The notes under the pieces: model-generated | Databases searched by the model: none | Told to the model about the DNA's origin: nothing | Seen by the model: the letters and a program-made list of their open reading frames with translations, nothing else | Source of the DNA: Prevotella sp. | Lineage (GTDB): Bacteria > Bacteroidota > Bacteroidia > Bacteroidales > Bacteroidaceae | Assembly: GCA_017619375.1 (NCBI GenBank) | Contig: JAFZSL010000037.1 | Span: forward strand, 1 to 44,512 | DNA: 44,512 nucleotides | Reading direction: 5' to 3' | Position numbers and translations under genes: made by a program | Shown: piece after piece, positions 26,163 through 32,519 of the stretch | Numbering within the stretch: the stretch's first letter is position 1 | How the letters are laid out: each line of letters opens with the position of its first letter

Positions 26163-26209
26163 TATACCTATATGAAAACTCTCCAATTCATTCTTATTTG
26201 TTAATTTCG
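26163..26209 (+). promoter_or_regulatory. Promoter of the AAA+ gene with TATAC-type box
   Basis: TATACCTATA (26163-26172, within the wider palindrome CATATA-CC-TATATG) lies 39 bases before TAATTTCG (26202-26209), a -7 variant. There is no TTTG or TTGG 19 bases ahead of the -7 box, so an activator bound at the box may replace the -33 element. The 50 bases from the box onward are close to those at the NADAR promoter (29173-29219). Confidence 0.65.
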
Positions 26210-26283
26210 CAGATGAAATGAAAGATTGGATCATGGAGCGTCATATTGACACAAAAACACTATAACATAAATTTTCAGATTTG

Positions 26284-27996
26284 ATGAGCATAGTTAAAAA
26301 CGCAAAAAAAGGCAAGACTTTGGGCAAAAAGGAAGTTGTCAAAACAGAACAACAAGAAAAGATAACCATGCTCTCGGCCATCGAGACCATCTTGTTGATA
26401 GCCGAGGACTCGTCGTTTACATTAGACATATTCGAAGAACTCAAAGAGTACCTTAAGTACATCTCCGACCTCCAAGGTATTTCCATCTCTCAAGCCCTTC
26501 TGTTTTCCATCCTCGTCGAGGGCTGTTCAGACGGCAACACGGTCACAGTCTCCAACCTCGCAAGGTTCTTGGACTGTCCAAGGGTGCGCGTGATGAAATA
26601 TCATGAGGAGATTGAAGACATGGTGAAACGCAAGTTGCTGAGGAAAGTGAAAAACAGATTCAGTGATGAAAAGGTGGGCTATGTGGTGCCAGTGGACGTG
26701 ATGGACGCCATCAAGAACGATAGTCGGTTTGTACCGAAGTCACTGAAGGCCAAAGACGGCGTGCAGTTCTTCCACATGGTCTTCGACTTGACGCATCGGC
26801 GCAAGGAGGAAGAGATAGACACTGAACAGCTCTTGGAGGAGTTTCAGCAGCTTCTCGAGGCGAACGAAGAGTTGAGGTATGTCAAGCAGCTTGAGAGGCT
26901 CAAGCTCCCTATCAACAGCCAAGTGATGGTGACGCAAATGGCACGTCATCTTGTCCTTGACCAAGACAACTATGTAACCATTGATAGTTTTGGGTTCCTC
27001 TTCGATGACAAACACGAGGCTTACTGTGAATTACGTCATCTGGAGCAAGGCAACCATATCCTCATCAAAAAGAACCTTGTGGAATATGACGGAGAGGAGG
27101 GCTTTTTCAACAAGGCGAAATACAAGTTGACAAACACCGCGAGAGAGAAACTGTTGAAGGGTTTCTCCCTACCCAAGAAAACGGAAACGAATGTGCAAGC
27201 CATACAAGCCGATAGCATCATACCCAAAAGCTTGTTCTTCAACGAGGACATAGGACGGCAGATGGAGGATTTGGCGGAGTTGTTGTCTGTGGAGAAGTTG
27301 ACAGCCATACAAACTCGTCTGAAAGAGCACGGCCGTAGGACTGGATTCGCATGTCTCTTCTACGGTGCCCCTGGCACGGGAAAGACAGAGAGCGTGTTGC
27401 AGATTGCACGAAGGACTGGACGTGACATCATACTGGTGGACATATCGGAAATCAAGAGCAAATGGGTGGGTGAGAGCGAACAGAACATCAAGGCGGTGTT
27501 CGATAACTATTGCGCCATGTGCAAGAATAGTGACATCATGCCGATTTTGCTCTTCAATGAGGCGGACGCGATACTTGGCACACGCAAGGGACAAGCCATA
27601 CATGCTGTGGACAAGATGGAGAATGCCATACAGAACATCGTCCTTCAGGAACTGGAGACGCTCGACGGCATCTTGATTGCAACTACCAATTTGGAGCAAA
27701 ACTTGGATAGCGCTTTTGAGCGTCGTTTTATCTACAAGGTGCGTTTCGAGCGTCCGAACGTTGAGCAAAGAAGGAGGATTTGGTTGTCGATGATGCCTTC
27801 GCTCAGCGAGGAAATGGCACTACAATTGGCTGCCACGTTCGACCTCAGCGGTGGTCAGATAGAGAACATCGTGCGCAAATGCGACGTGGAGTCCATCCTC
27901 TATGGCGAGTCCGCTGTTGACGCAGAAAAAATACAGCGCTTCTGCCAAGAGGAAAAGATTCAAAAGGCAAGCACGGTACACGTGGGGTTTGTGTAG
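26284..27996 (+). CDS. AAA+ ATPase with N-terminal winged-helix-like region
   Basis: The 570-aa cytoplasmic protein has an N-terminal part (about 1-310) rich in helices, including a winged-helix-like segment (VSNLARFLDCPRVRVMKYHE, about 85-105), and a C-terminal AAA+ module of the classical (FtsH/Cdc48-like) clade: Walker A YGAPGTGKTE (Lys 367), pore-like SKWVGESEQNI, Walker B LLFNEADAI (Asn 425 in place of the usual Asp, Glu 426 kept), sensor-1 IATTNLEQNLD, arginine finger FERRF, and sensor-2 SGGQIENIV. Such proteins remodel or unfold protein targets; here the partner is unknown. The ATG at 26284 is preferred over a TTG at 26281. It is controlled by the shared box promoter and followed by two hairpins. 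Confidence 0.88.
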   Translation: MSIVKNAKKGKTLGKKEVVKTEQQEKITMLSAIETILLIAEDSSFTLDIFEELKEYLKYISDLQGISISQALLFSILVEGCSDGNTVTVSNLARFLDCPRVRVMKYHEEIEDMVKRKLLRKVKNRFSDEKVGYVVPVDVMDAIKNDSRFVPKSLKAKDGVQFFHMVFDLTHRRKEEEIDTEQLLEEFQQLLEANEELRYVKQLERLKLPINSQVMVTQMARHLVLDQDNYVTIDSFGFLFDDKHEAYCELRHLEQGNHILIKKNLVEYDGEEGFFNKAKYKLTNTAREKLLKGFSLPKKTETNVQAIQADSIIPKSLFFNEDIGRQMEDLAELLSVEKLTAIQTRLKEHGRRTGFACLFYGAPGTGKTESVLQIARRTGRDIILVDISEIKSKWVGESEQNIKAVFDNYCAMCKNSDIMPILLFNEADAILGTRKGQAIHAVDKMENAIQNIVLQELETLDGILIATTNLEQNLDSAFERRFIYKVRFERPNVEQRRRIWLSMMPSLSEEMALQLAATFDLSGGQIENIVRKCDVESILYGESAVDAEKIQRFCQEEKIQKASTVHVGFV

Positions 27997-27998
27997 AA

Positions 27999-28042
27999 AG
28001 GGGCACAATGCCCCTCCAACAAACCCTCCGCAGACAGGGTTT
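27999..28042 (+). terminator. Tandem hairpins after the AAA+ gene
   Basis: AGGGGCA/TGCCCCT (27999-28005 and 28009-28015, loop CAA) is followed by AAACCCT/AGGGTTT (28021-28027 and 28035-28041) ending in a T-rich tract. The second works as the terminator. Confidence 0.65.
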
Positions 28043-28073
28043 TGCTCGGTAGACAAATTAAACCATTGATTTT

Positions 28074-28104
28074 TTTGATTTGCTCTTGTTTTGCACTATC
28101 TTTG
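28074..28104 (+). promoter_or_regulatory. Promoter of the alpha/beta hydrolase gene
   Basis: TTTG (28074-28077), exactly 19 bases, TATCTTTG (28097-28104): a textbook Bacteroidota promoter. The leader of about 130 bases contains GACCT (28121-28125), AGGTC (28132-28136), GTCCT (28134-28138) and AGGAC (28145-28149), which can form two mutually exclusive short hairpins. Confidence 0.8.
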
Positions 28105-28241
28105 TAATGGCTTTCATAAAGACCTAATGACAGGTCCTAAAAAGAGGACAGCCCCATTCTTGTTGCGTGGGCAGTTGAGAGCCTACCAGATATATATGGA
28201 GTTTATGAATACTTAACTAATAAACAAAATTAGAAACAACG

Positions 28242-28775
28242 ATGAAATTGAGTTATGTGATTTTCTCTCATGGAAAAGAGAGCGGCCCAATGGGGGCTAA
28301 GATTCAACGTCTCATGGCAGAAGGCGAACGTTTGGGATTGAAAACAATTTCTGTTGACTATCGGAATTGTGCCACGGCAAGTGAGCGTGTTGCTCTCCTT
28401 GGCGAGACCCTTAAAGAATTGAACATCCCACCGCAACAGCTGATTCTTGTAGGTTCCAGCATGGGTGGGTATGTATCAACTGTGGTGGCAAACGGTTTAC
28501 CTATTGCTGGGCTGTTCCTGATGGCTCCGGCATTATGGATGCTTGCAGAGGAATATACTGTTCAGTCATATCAGCCGCAGACATCCAAGGTCGAAATCAT
28601 ACATGGCATCAACGACGAAGTTGTTCCCTGTGAGAACAGCATCCGATTTACAAGAGGGCAGAAAGGTACGATTCTTCATCTCGTGCCCGATGACCATCGG
28701 CTGAAGGCATCGCTCGATTTCCTCGCATGTCAATTCAGGCGGTTTATAGATGAACTATCTGAAAATAACCAATAG
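28242..28775 (+). CDS. Small alpha/beta hydrolase (YqiA/UPF0227-like esterase)
   Basis: The 177-aa protein is a compact alpha/beta hydrolase without a cap domain. It has the oxyanion-type FSHGKES near the start (residues 8-14), the nucleophile elbow GSSMGG (Ser 73), the acid in GINDEVVP (Asp about 126) and the His in DDHRL (about 153), so the full catalytic triad is present. There is no signal peptide. Small hydrolases of this kind act on esters or thioesters, but the natural substrate is not deducible. It is transcribed alone from its own consensus promoter and does not carry the shared TATAC-type box of its neighbours. Confidence 0.88.
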   Translation: MKLSYVIFSHGKESGPMGAKIQRLMAEGERLGLKTISVDYRNCATASERVALLGETLKELNIPPQQLILVGSSMGGYVSTVVANGLPIAGLFLMAPALWMLAEEYTVQSYQPQTSKVEIIHGINDEVVPCENSIRFTRGQKGTILHLVPDDHRLKASLDFLACQFRRFIDELSENNQ

Positions 28776-28905
28776 ATAATTCCCTTAAGACCGATAATGC
28801 TTTATCCTCATATCATTGATTTCCTTCGCGTCACCAAATTGAAAAGTCGTCTTGGACGGCTGAGAAGAATCCACAAAAGGACTTTTCAAATCGCTTTAAT
28901 ATCAA

Positions 28906-28995
28906 GAGACAGCCTTGAGTAGACCAACCGAACACATAATCGCCACGGTAGGAAAACGATACGAGTTAACAGTAGATTTTAAACAGTTAATTTAA
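28906..28995. repeat. Interspersed intergenic repeat, copy 2
   Basis: Matches 25026-25137 (see there). Each copy lies a few hundred bases upstream of an accessory gene, on the same strand in relation to it. Confidence 0.7.
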
Positions 28996-29172
28996 TTGAG
29001 ATTATAAACATCTTTTCGAATTTTTACAAATGTCTCGTGTGGGGATTCCAATAATCTCCACACGATATTCTTGTATCTACTGTCAAGTTCATGTCTCCTG
29101 GCTGTTACACATCTTGTCTTGTCGGATACCAATGGACAGGGCGTCGTCATAGCCTCAATCCCTCTCTACTTT

Positions 29173-29219
29173 TATACCTATATAAAATCCCTCTAATTCA
29201 TTCTTATTTAGTAACTTCG
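29173..29219 (+). promoter_or_regulatory. Promoter of the NADAR gene with TATAC-type box
   Basis: TATACCTATA (29173-29182) is 39 bases ahead of TAACTTCG (29212-29219). There is no -33 element. The sequence between (CTAATTCATTCTTATTTAGT) closely matches the AAA+ promoter, which has CCAATTCATTCTTATTTGTT in the same place. Confidence 0.65.
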
Positions 29220-29278
29220 CTGTCCGAAAACAGGATAGCAAATCAGATTCAAAAACATTTAATCATACCACACCACAC

Positions 29279-30010
29279 ATGCGAAACATCATCTTAGGTC
29301 AGGTAGAAACCTACACCGCCACCCCAAACGTCTGGTCTTTCAAGAAAGTAGAGGATATCGTCAACGGCTTCAACCTTCGTCTTACCAATATGGCAGGAGG
29401 CTTCCCCTTCGAATTCAACGACACGACATGGAAAGATAGTGAAAGGCTGTATCTCTGCGGTGAGTACTCCAACGACACCGACCGACATAGGCAAATCCAA
29501 CAAGCACTACTCGACTATACCAGCGGATATGCCGCCAAACGCTTCGGCAAGGCTCGCTATCGCAAGGAGGTGAGGGAGGACTTCCCTTCATTTCGACTCC
29601 AATGGATGCTCTTCTGCGTGTGGCAGAAATGCAAGGGAAACAGCGACTTCCGAGAGTTGCTTCTGAGCATTCCGGAGTACGTGACGTTGGTTGAAAACAC
29701 TACCACCGACAAGTGGGAGAGTGCCACCATCTGGGGATGCAAGAACCCAGAGTTGCACAACCAAAGGGTGAACCTTGAGAAGGCACTCACCACACAGCAT
29801 CAGGGGATGAACCGCAAGGAGTTGGATAACCTAATCAACATCGAGACCAACAAGGTCTGCGAGGTGGGGGAGTGGAAAGGTCAGAACAACATCGGCAAGA
29901 TACTCATGATCTGCCGTGACTGCATCGCCGAAGGGATGGAACCAACCATCGACTACGAGTTGCTTCGTAGCGCCAACATCCATCTCCTCGGACAAAAACT
30001 AACATTCTGA
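29279..30010 (+). CDS. NADAR-domain protein (YbiA / DUF1768 family)
   Basis: The 243-aa cytoplasmic protein fits the NADAR (NAD- and ADP-ribose-associated) superfamily, which includes riboflavin-intermediate N-glycosidase YbiA and enzymes that remove ADP-ribose from guanine in DarT-NADAR systems. Visible features are NMAGGFPFEFND near residues 37-48, helices with Phe, Trp and Lys in the middle (QWMLFCVWQKCKG), and the C-terminal signature ATIWGCKNPEL ... GQNNIGKILMICRD, in which WG and G-N-G-LM-R are the family's characteristic residues. A DarT-type partner is not next to it. It is driven by the shared box promoter and followed by a MetK-like fragment. Family assignment is fairly firm; the exact reaction is inference. 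Confidence 0.75.
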   Translation: MRNIILGQVETYTATPNVWSFKKVEDIVNGFNLRLTNMAGGFPFEFNDTTWKDSERLYLCGEYSNDTDRHRQIQQALLDYTSGYAAKRFGKARYRKEVREDFPSFRLQWMLFCVWQKCKGNSDFRELLLSIPEYVTLVENTTTDKWESATIWGCKNPELHNQRVNLEKALTTQHQGMNRKELDNLINIETNKVCEVGEWKGQNNIGKILMICRDCIAEGMEPTIDYELLRSANIHLLGQKLTF

Positions 30011-30057
30011 CAAAAGAGTTTTCAGCATTAATTGGTAATCAAAAAAACATCATAACA

Positions 30058-30249
30058 ATGAAAAGAACAGTAATTTGTGAATTTGTGGGTCTTGCCCATC
30101 CCGACAAGGTGGCAGGCGGCAGCATCTCCGACTCTGGGGATAAAAACTTCGCTCAAGAAATCATGGTTTCCACCACATTTCTTGAGCGAAGTGTTGATTT
30201 GTGTTTTTTAGATGAAAAGATAAAAGTCTGGTTGGAAAAATATTGTTGA
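30058..30249 (+). pseudogene. S-adenosylmethionine synthetase-like N-terminal fragment
   Basis: The 63-codon frame starts 47 bases after the NADAR gene with MKRTVICEFVGLAHPDKVAG followed by GSISDSG. GxxHPDKVAxxISD is the ATP-binding start of MetK (SEGHPDKxADQISD). The similarity ends after about 27 residues; then a perfect 16-bp inverted repeat (30146-30192) and a T-tract lie inside the frame, and the remaining residues do not resemble MetK. It is best read as the truncated start of a MetK-like gene once linked to the NADAR gene, though a short functional peptide is not excluded. Confidence 0.4.
30146..30215 (+). terminator. Terminator-like 16-bp stem-loop inside the MetK-like fragment
   Basis: ACTTCGCTCAAGAAAT (30146-30161) and ATTTCTTGAGCGAAGT (30177-30192) are exact reverse complements with a 15-base loop, followed by GTTGATTTGTGTTTTTT. 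It probably ends the NADAR transcript. Confidence 0.7.
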
Positions 30250-30258
30250 ATATGTTGT

Positions 30259-31026
30259 TTAGAACTTATAGCGCACACCTGCCAAGGCGATACCCTGCTC
30301 ACCAACACCGAGTTCGGCAAAACCACGGAGTTTTTGAGAACCTACCTCCACACCGATTAACGAGGCTTGGAAATTGAAGCGAACGCTGTTGTCACTGTGA
30401 ACTTCTTTCTTGTCGCCATTGACGTCCTGCTTTTGCTTTTCAGTGACATACGTGGCACCGACAGCCACCTTCGAATACAAACCGAAATTCTTCTTACGGA
30501 GCCAGTCAAACTTGGCAGCAGGCATCACAGTGATGAAATACTTGCTCGAAGTGCCAACTTTTTCCTTGGTTCTAGTACCATTATTCCAATCGATGTTGCA
30601 GTACATGTCGCTGGTGGTTCCGCTGAAAGCGCCTATGGCACCGATGCTGATTACCGGATTCAGGTGATGGAAATATTCAACGGAGATGGCTGGTATGTCT
30701 TTTTCATTCTCGTACGATGTGGAACCAACGAGAGTGCCGCCAGTTATAACACTTGAAACCAAGGCTTCGCCCATCACGGAGAAAACTGAGGAGAAAGCGT
30801 CGAAAATCTGACTGTTAGAACCAACACCGATGGTGACGGCCACTTCGTCCTTAGTCTTGTAGTACTCATCGTTTTGGGCTTGTGCGTTCAAACTGGCACC
30901 GTAGAGGAGGACAGCGATTGCCATCGACTTCAAAAGAGTAGATGTTTTGACATTGTTCACTTTGTTTGCCTTTGCTGTTGTTTCGAAGTTGGCAACCGAC
31001 TTCAGGGAGAAATGTTTTGTTTTCAT
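30259..31026 (-). CDS. Outer-membrane beta-barrel protein
   Basis: The 255-aa protein has an unusually long N-terminal region before the hydrophobic stretch (residues 1-30 basic and polar, then about 31-50, KSMAIAVLLYGASLNAQAQ), which would be cleaved after AQA-Q. The mature part alternates polar and apolar residues in strands, with aromatic ends and a C-terminal strand GIALAGVRYKF ending in Phe, the BAM recognition signal. It fits a small 8- to 10-stranded OMP barrel domain. A shorter start at the Met before AIAV would lack a proper n-region. Its ligand or role is unknown. It has its own promoter (31090-31097) and is convergent with the NADAR transcript. Confidence 0.82.
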   Translation of the reverse strand: MKTKHFSLKSVANFETTAKANKVNNVKTSTLLKSMAIAVLLYGASLNAQAQNDEYYKTKDEVAVTIGVGSNSQIFDAFSSVFSVMGEALVSSVITGGTLVGSTSYENEKDIPAISVEYFHHLNPVISIGAIGAFSGTTSDMYCNIDWNNGTRTKEKVGTSSKYFITVMPAAKFDWLRKKNFGLYSKVAVGATYVTEKQKQDVNGDKKEVHSDNSVRFNFQASLIGVEVGSQKLRGFAELGVGEQGIALAGVRYKF

Positions 31027-31089
31027 TGCTTTTGTTTTTATTTATTATTTTTTTTGTTGTTTCTTTGTCGTTTTCTTGTTTTGTTGATG

Positions 31090-31097
31090 CAAAGGTA
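31090..31097 (-). promoter_or_regulatory. -7 element of the outer-membrane protein gene
   Basis: Minus-strand TACCTTTG (31097-31090), followed by GCATC, gives an A-rich leader of about 60 bases before the start codon. No good -33 match is seen. Confidence 0.55.
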
Positions 31098-31321
31098 GTG
31101 TTGTTTTATGGACAGGCTAAGTTTTTTCGTGAATATTCACCCAAAAGTGTACGACAGACACGTAAAATTGCGACAAATGAGAAGAGGTGCCTTCATATCT
31201 GTCGCAAAAGAGGTTTTGTTTCAGAATAATTGAGAAATCAACGGATGTCTTTCTATTGTTTCTTTTTATTGAGCAGTTCCTAATCTACGCCTTTCAGGCT
31301 CCCATGACGTTGGTCAATAGT

Positions 31322-31368
31322 TATACCTATATAAATGCTTTCCAAATTTACTTTTTACTGTATCTTTG
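31322..31368 (+). promoter_or_regulatory. Promoter of the 43-aa/194-aa pair with TATAC-type box
   Basis: TATACCTATA (31322-31331) lies 39 bases before TATCTTTG (31361-31368). The start codon of the 43-aa frame is 45 bases downstream. Outside the box and -7 element this promoter differs from those at 26.2 and 29.2 kb, so the conserved spacing is not just common descent of the whole region. Confidence 0.7.
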
Positions 31369-31412
31369 TGTCACAATTCAAACCAACACGTATCAAAAAT
31401 AACACACAACCT

Positions 31413-31544
31413 ATGAGCAATATCATTCGATTAAAGAAAAGCGTATTCGATCAGCTGCATCCAGACCTCACTGTAGAACAGTGGATCCTGACTACGATTT
31501 TTTCTGCAAAAAATTCAGACAACCATAAAAAAAACAAAGAATGA
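31413..31544 (+). CDS. Small hypothetical protein, 43 aa
   Basis: MSNIIRLKKSVFDQLHPDLT starts a 43-codon frame directly after the box promoter. The N-terminal two thirds look like an amphipathic helical peptide (EQWILTTIF), and the tail is Lys/Asn-rich. Its stop codon overlaps the next start as ATGA, which suggests that its translation feeds the 194-aa protein. I do not recognise a family; it could be a true small protein or a leader peptide. Confidence 0.5.
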   Translation: MSNIIRLKKSVFDQLHPDLTVEQWILTTIFSAKNSDNHKKNKE

Positions 31545-32125
31545 TGAACGAACCAGAACTGGAATATTTTCTTGGACACAGTGATTGGAATGGATATACA
31601 ATCGTTGAGCACCATGCCCATAGACCAGTGCATCAAGGCTTTTGTGTCTTCGAAGTGTGTGACTACTGGATTTCCGACGGTGATGGGTCACCAGCGAAAT
31701 ATGACGAAACGTATGTGGAAATAGAAGAAGACGTACGCAAGAAGGCTATGAGGATGTTCCGTGAAGTGGAGAGGAAACTCCTCGTCATCGGAAACGAAGG
31801 TTCCACCTCTATTGAAAGGAATGTCGAAGTGGGCGACTACCTCTATTCCCATGGAGAATTCTTCCACGTCGTCAGCCTGAACCAAGGCCACGAACTGTTC
31901 CAGAGATTCTATTGTGACCAGTACGACCTTGACTTTGACCCTGACCCATTCACACTGGACGACCTCGACACCACATTGGAGGAACTGATGGATGACTGCT
32001 TCCTCATTTCCAAGGAGATCTACGAGAAAGCTCTCCAAATAGCCAAAGATGGTATTGCACAAATTACCGCATACCTCAGTGATCAGTATATCCGACATGC
32101 TGGAATACAATCATCAGATCTTTGA
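31541..32125 (+). CDS. Hypothetical protein, 194 aa
   Basis: The protein is acidic and rich in aromatic residues, with no signal peptide, TM segment or known motif. Its first part (YFLGHSDWNGYTIVEHH, GFCVFEVCDYWISDGDG) is probably mixed alpha/beta. The middle has a Lys/Arg-rich helix (VRKKAMRMFREVERKLL) and the last third is strongly acidic (DLDFDPDPFTLDDLDTTLEELMDDC). The start codon overlaps the 43-aa frame's stop. A second ATG three bases later is equally possible. It is part of the putative box regulon; function unknown. Confidence 0.7.
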   Translation: MMNEPELEYFLGHSDWNGYTIVEHHAHRPVHQGFCVFEVCDYWISDGDGSPAKYDETYVEIEEDVRKKAMRMFREVERKLLVIGNEGSTSIERNVEVGDYLYSHGEFFHVVSLNQGHELFQRFYCDQYDLDFDPDPFTLDDLDTTLEELMDDCFLISKEIYEKALQIAKDGIAQITAYLSDQYIRHAGIQSSDL

Positions 32126-32289
32126 GTATTCCAAAAACAAACGAAACATCATTGACAAGTCCGTTAGGACATGTGAATCGGATGAACAACAACGTGCTGC
32201 GCGACATCATCATCCCTTTTGCCAAAAACATCCTCGATAAGGAAGCTGAATCCCATCAGGGAACTGACAAAGAGGGAAAGAAAAAGTAA
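32097..32289 (+). pseudogene. Possible small gene split by a frameshift
   Basis: A frame from ATG 32097 (MLEYNHQIFEYSKNKRNIID to about SVR) looks protein-like for 24 residues and then becomes His/Arg-rich noise. From about 32173 the next frame looks protein-like (MNNNVLRDIIIPFAKNILDK from 32182, ending in a Lys-rich tail at 32289). Joining them with a one-base skip would give a basic protein of about 63 residues overlapping the end of the 194-aa gene. Both halves are short, so this is uncertain. Confidence 0.25.
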
Positions 32290-32331
32290 AAACAACTCAA
32301 AAGGAAGGAAAATGGGAACATAAAATCCAGA

Positions 32332-32367
32332 TACGCAAAAAGACTGCATAGTCCTACATTACCTTTG
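32332..32367 (+). promoter_or_regulatory. Promoter of the 473-aa gene with TACGCA-type operator
   Basis: TACGCA (32332-32337), seven bases, TGCATA forms an imperfect palindrome; TACCTTTG (32360-32367) begins 28 bases after the first base of TACGCA. Arrangement and flanks (CAGATACGCAAAAA ... TTTGCAT) match the promoter at 24464-24499. The leader to the 473-aa start codon is about 145 bases with no gene in it. Confidence 0.65.
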
Positions 32368-32519
32368 CATACTCTTTCTATCGGAAATACATCGAAAGTG
32401 TCCAAGCCACCCCGTCGATATTCTGGTGATGGACAGAATGGTCTTACTTCTCCAAGACATTCACCGATGTTGAATCCCTGCCTGGTGCCATCAACATCGG
32501 CAGACAAACAAAGAAAGAA

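Larger units (their letters stand above)
28776..29278. other. Intergenic region between the hydrolase and NADAR genes
   Basis: This 500-base stretch contains TTGAAAAGTC/GACTTTTCAA arms (28838-28893), the second copy of the interspersed repeat (28906-28995), a stem TCGTGTGG/CCACACGA near 29033-29064, and the box promoter of the NADAR gene. One plus frame of 41 codons (from 28797) exists but overlaps the repeat and is not convincing. Confidence 0.5.
31027..31412. other. Divergent intergenic region
   Basis: Holds the outer-membrane protein promoter (minus) and the box promoter of the 43-aa/194-aa genes (plus). No gene or repeat is visible between them; the short plus-strand frames here are Phe- and Leu-rich noise. 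Confidence 0.5.

Noticed and set aside
26218-26265. 15-residue leader peptide (MKDWIMERHIDTKTL) ahead of the AAA+ gene
   Set aside because: It has no ribosome-binding site, no regulatory codon bias and no hairpin pair after it. A chance frame of this size is likely.
28797-28921. 41-codon plus-strand frame after the alpha/beta hydrolase
   Set aside because: It runs across an inverted repeat and into the interspersed repeat, and the Arg/Lys-rich translation matches nothing.
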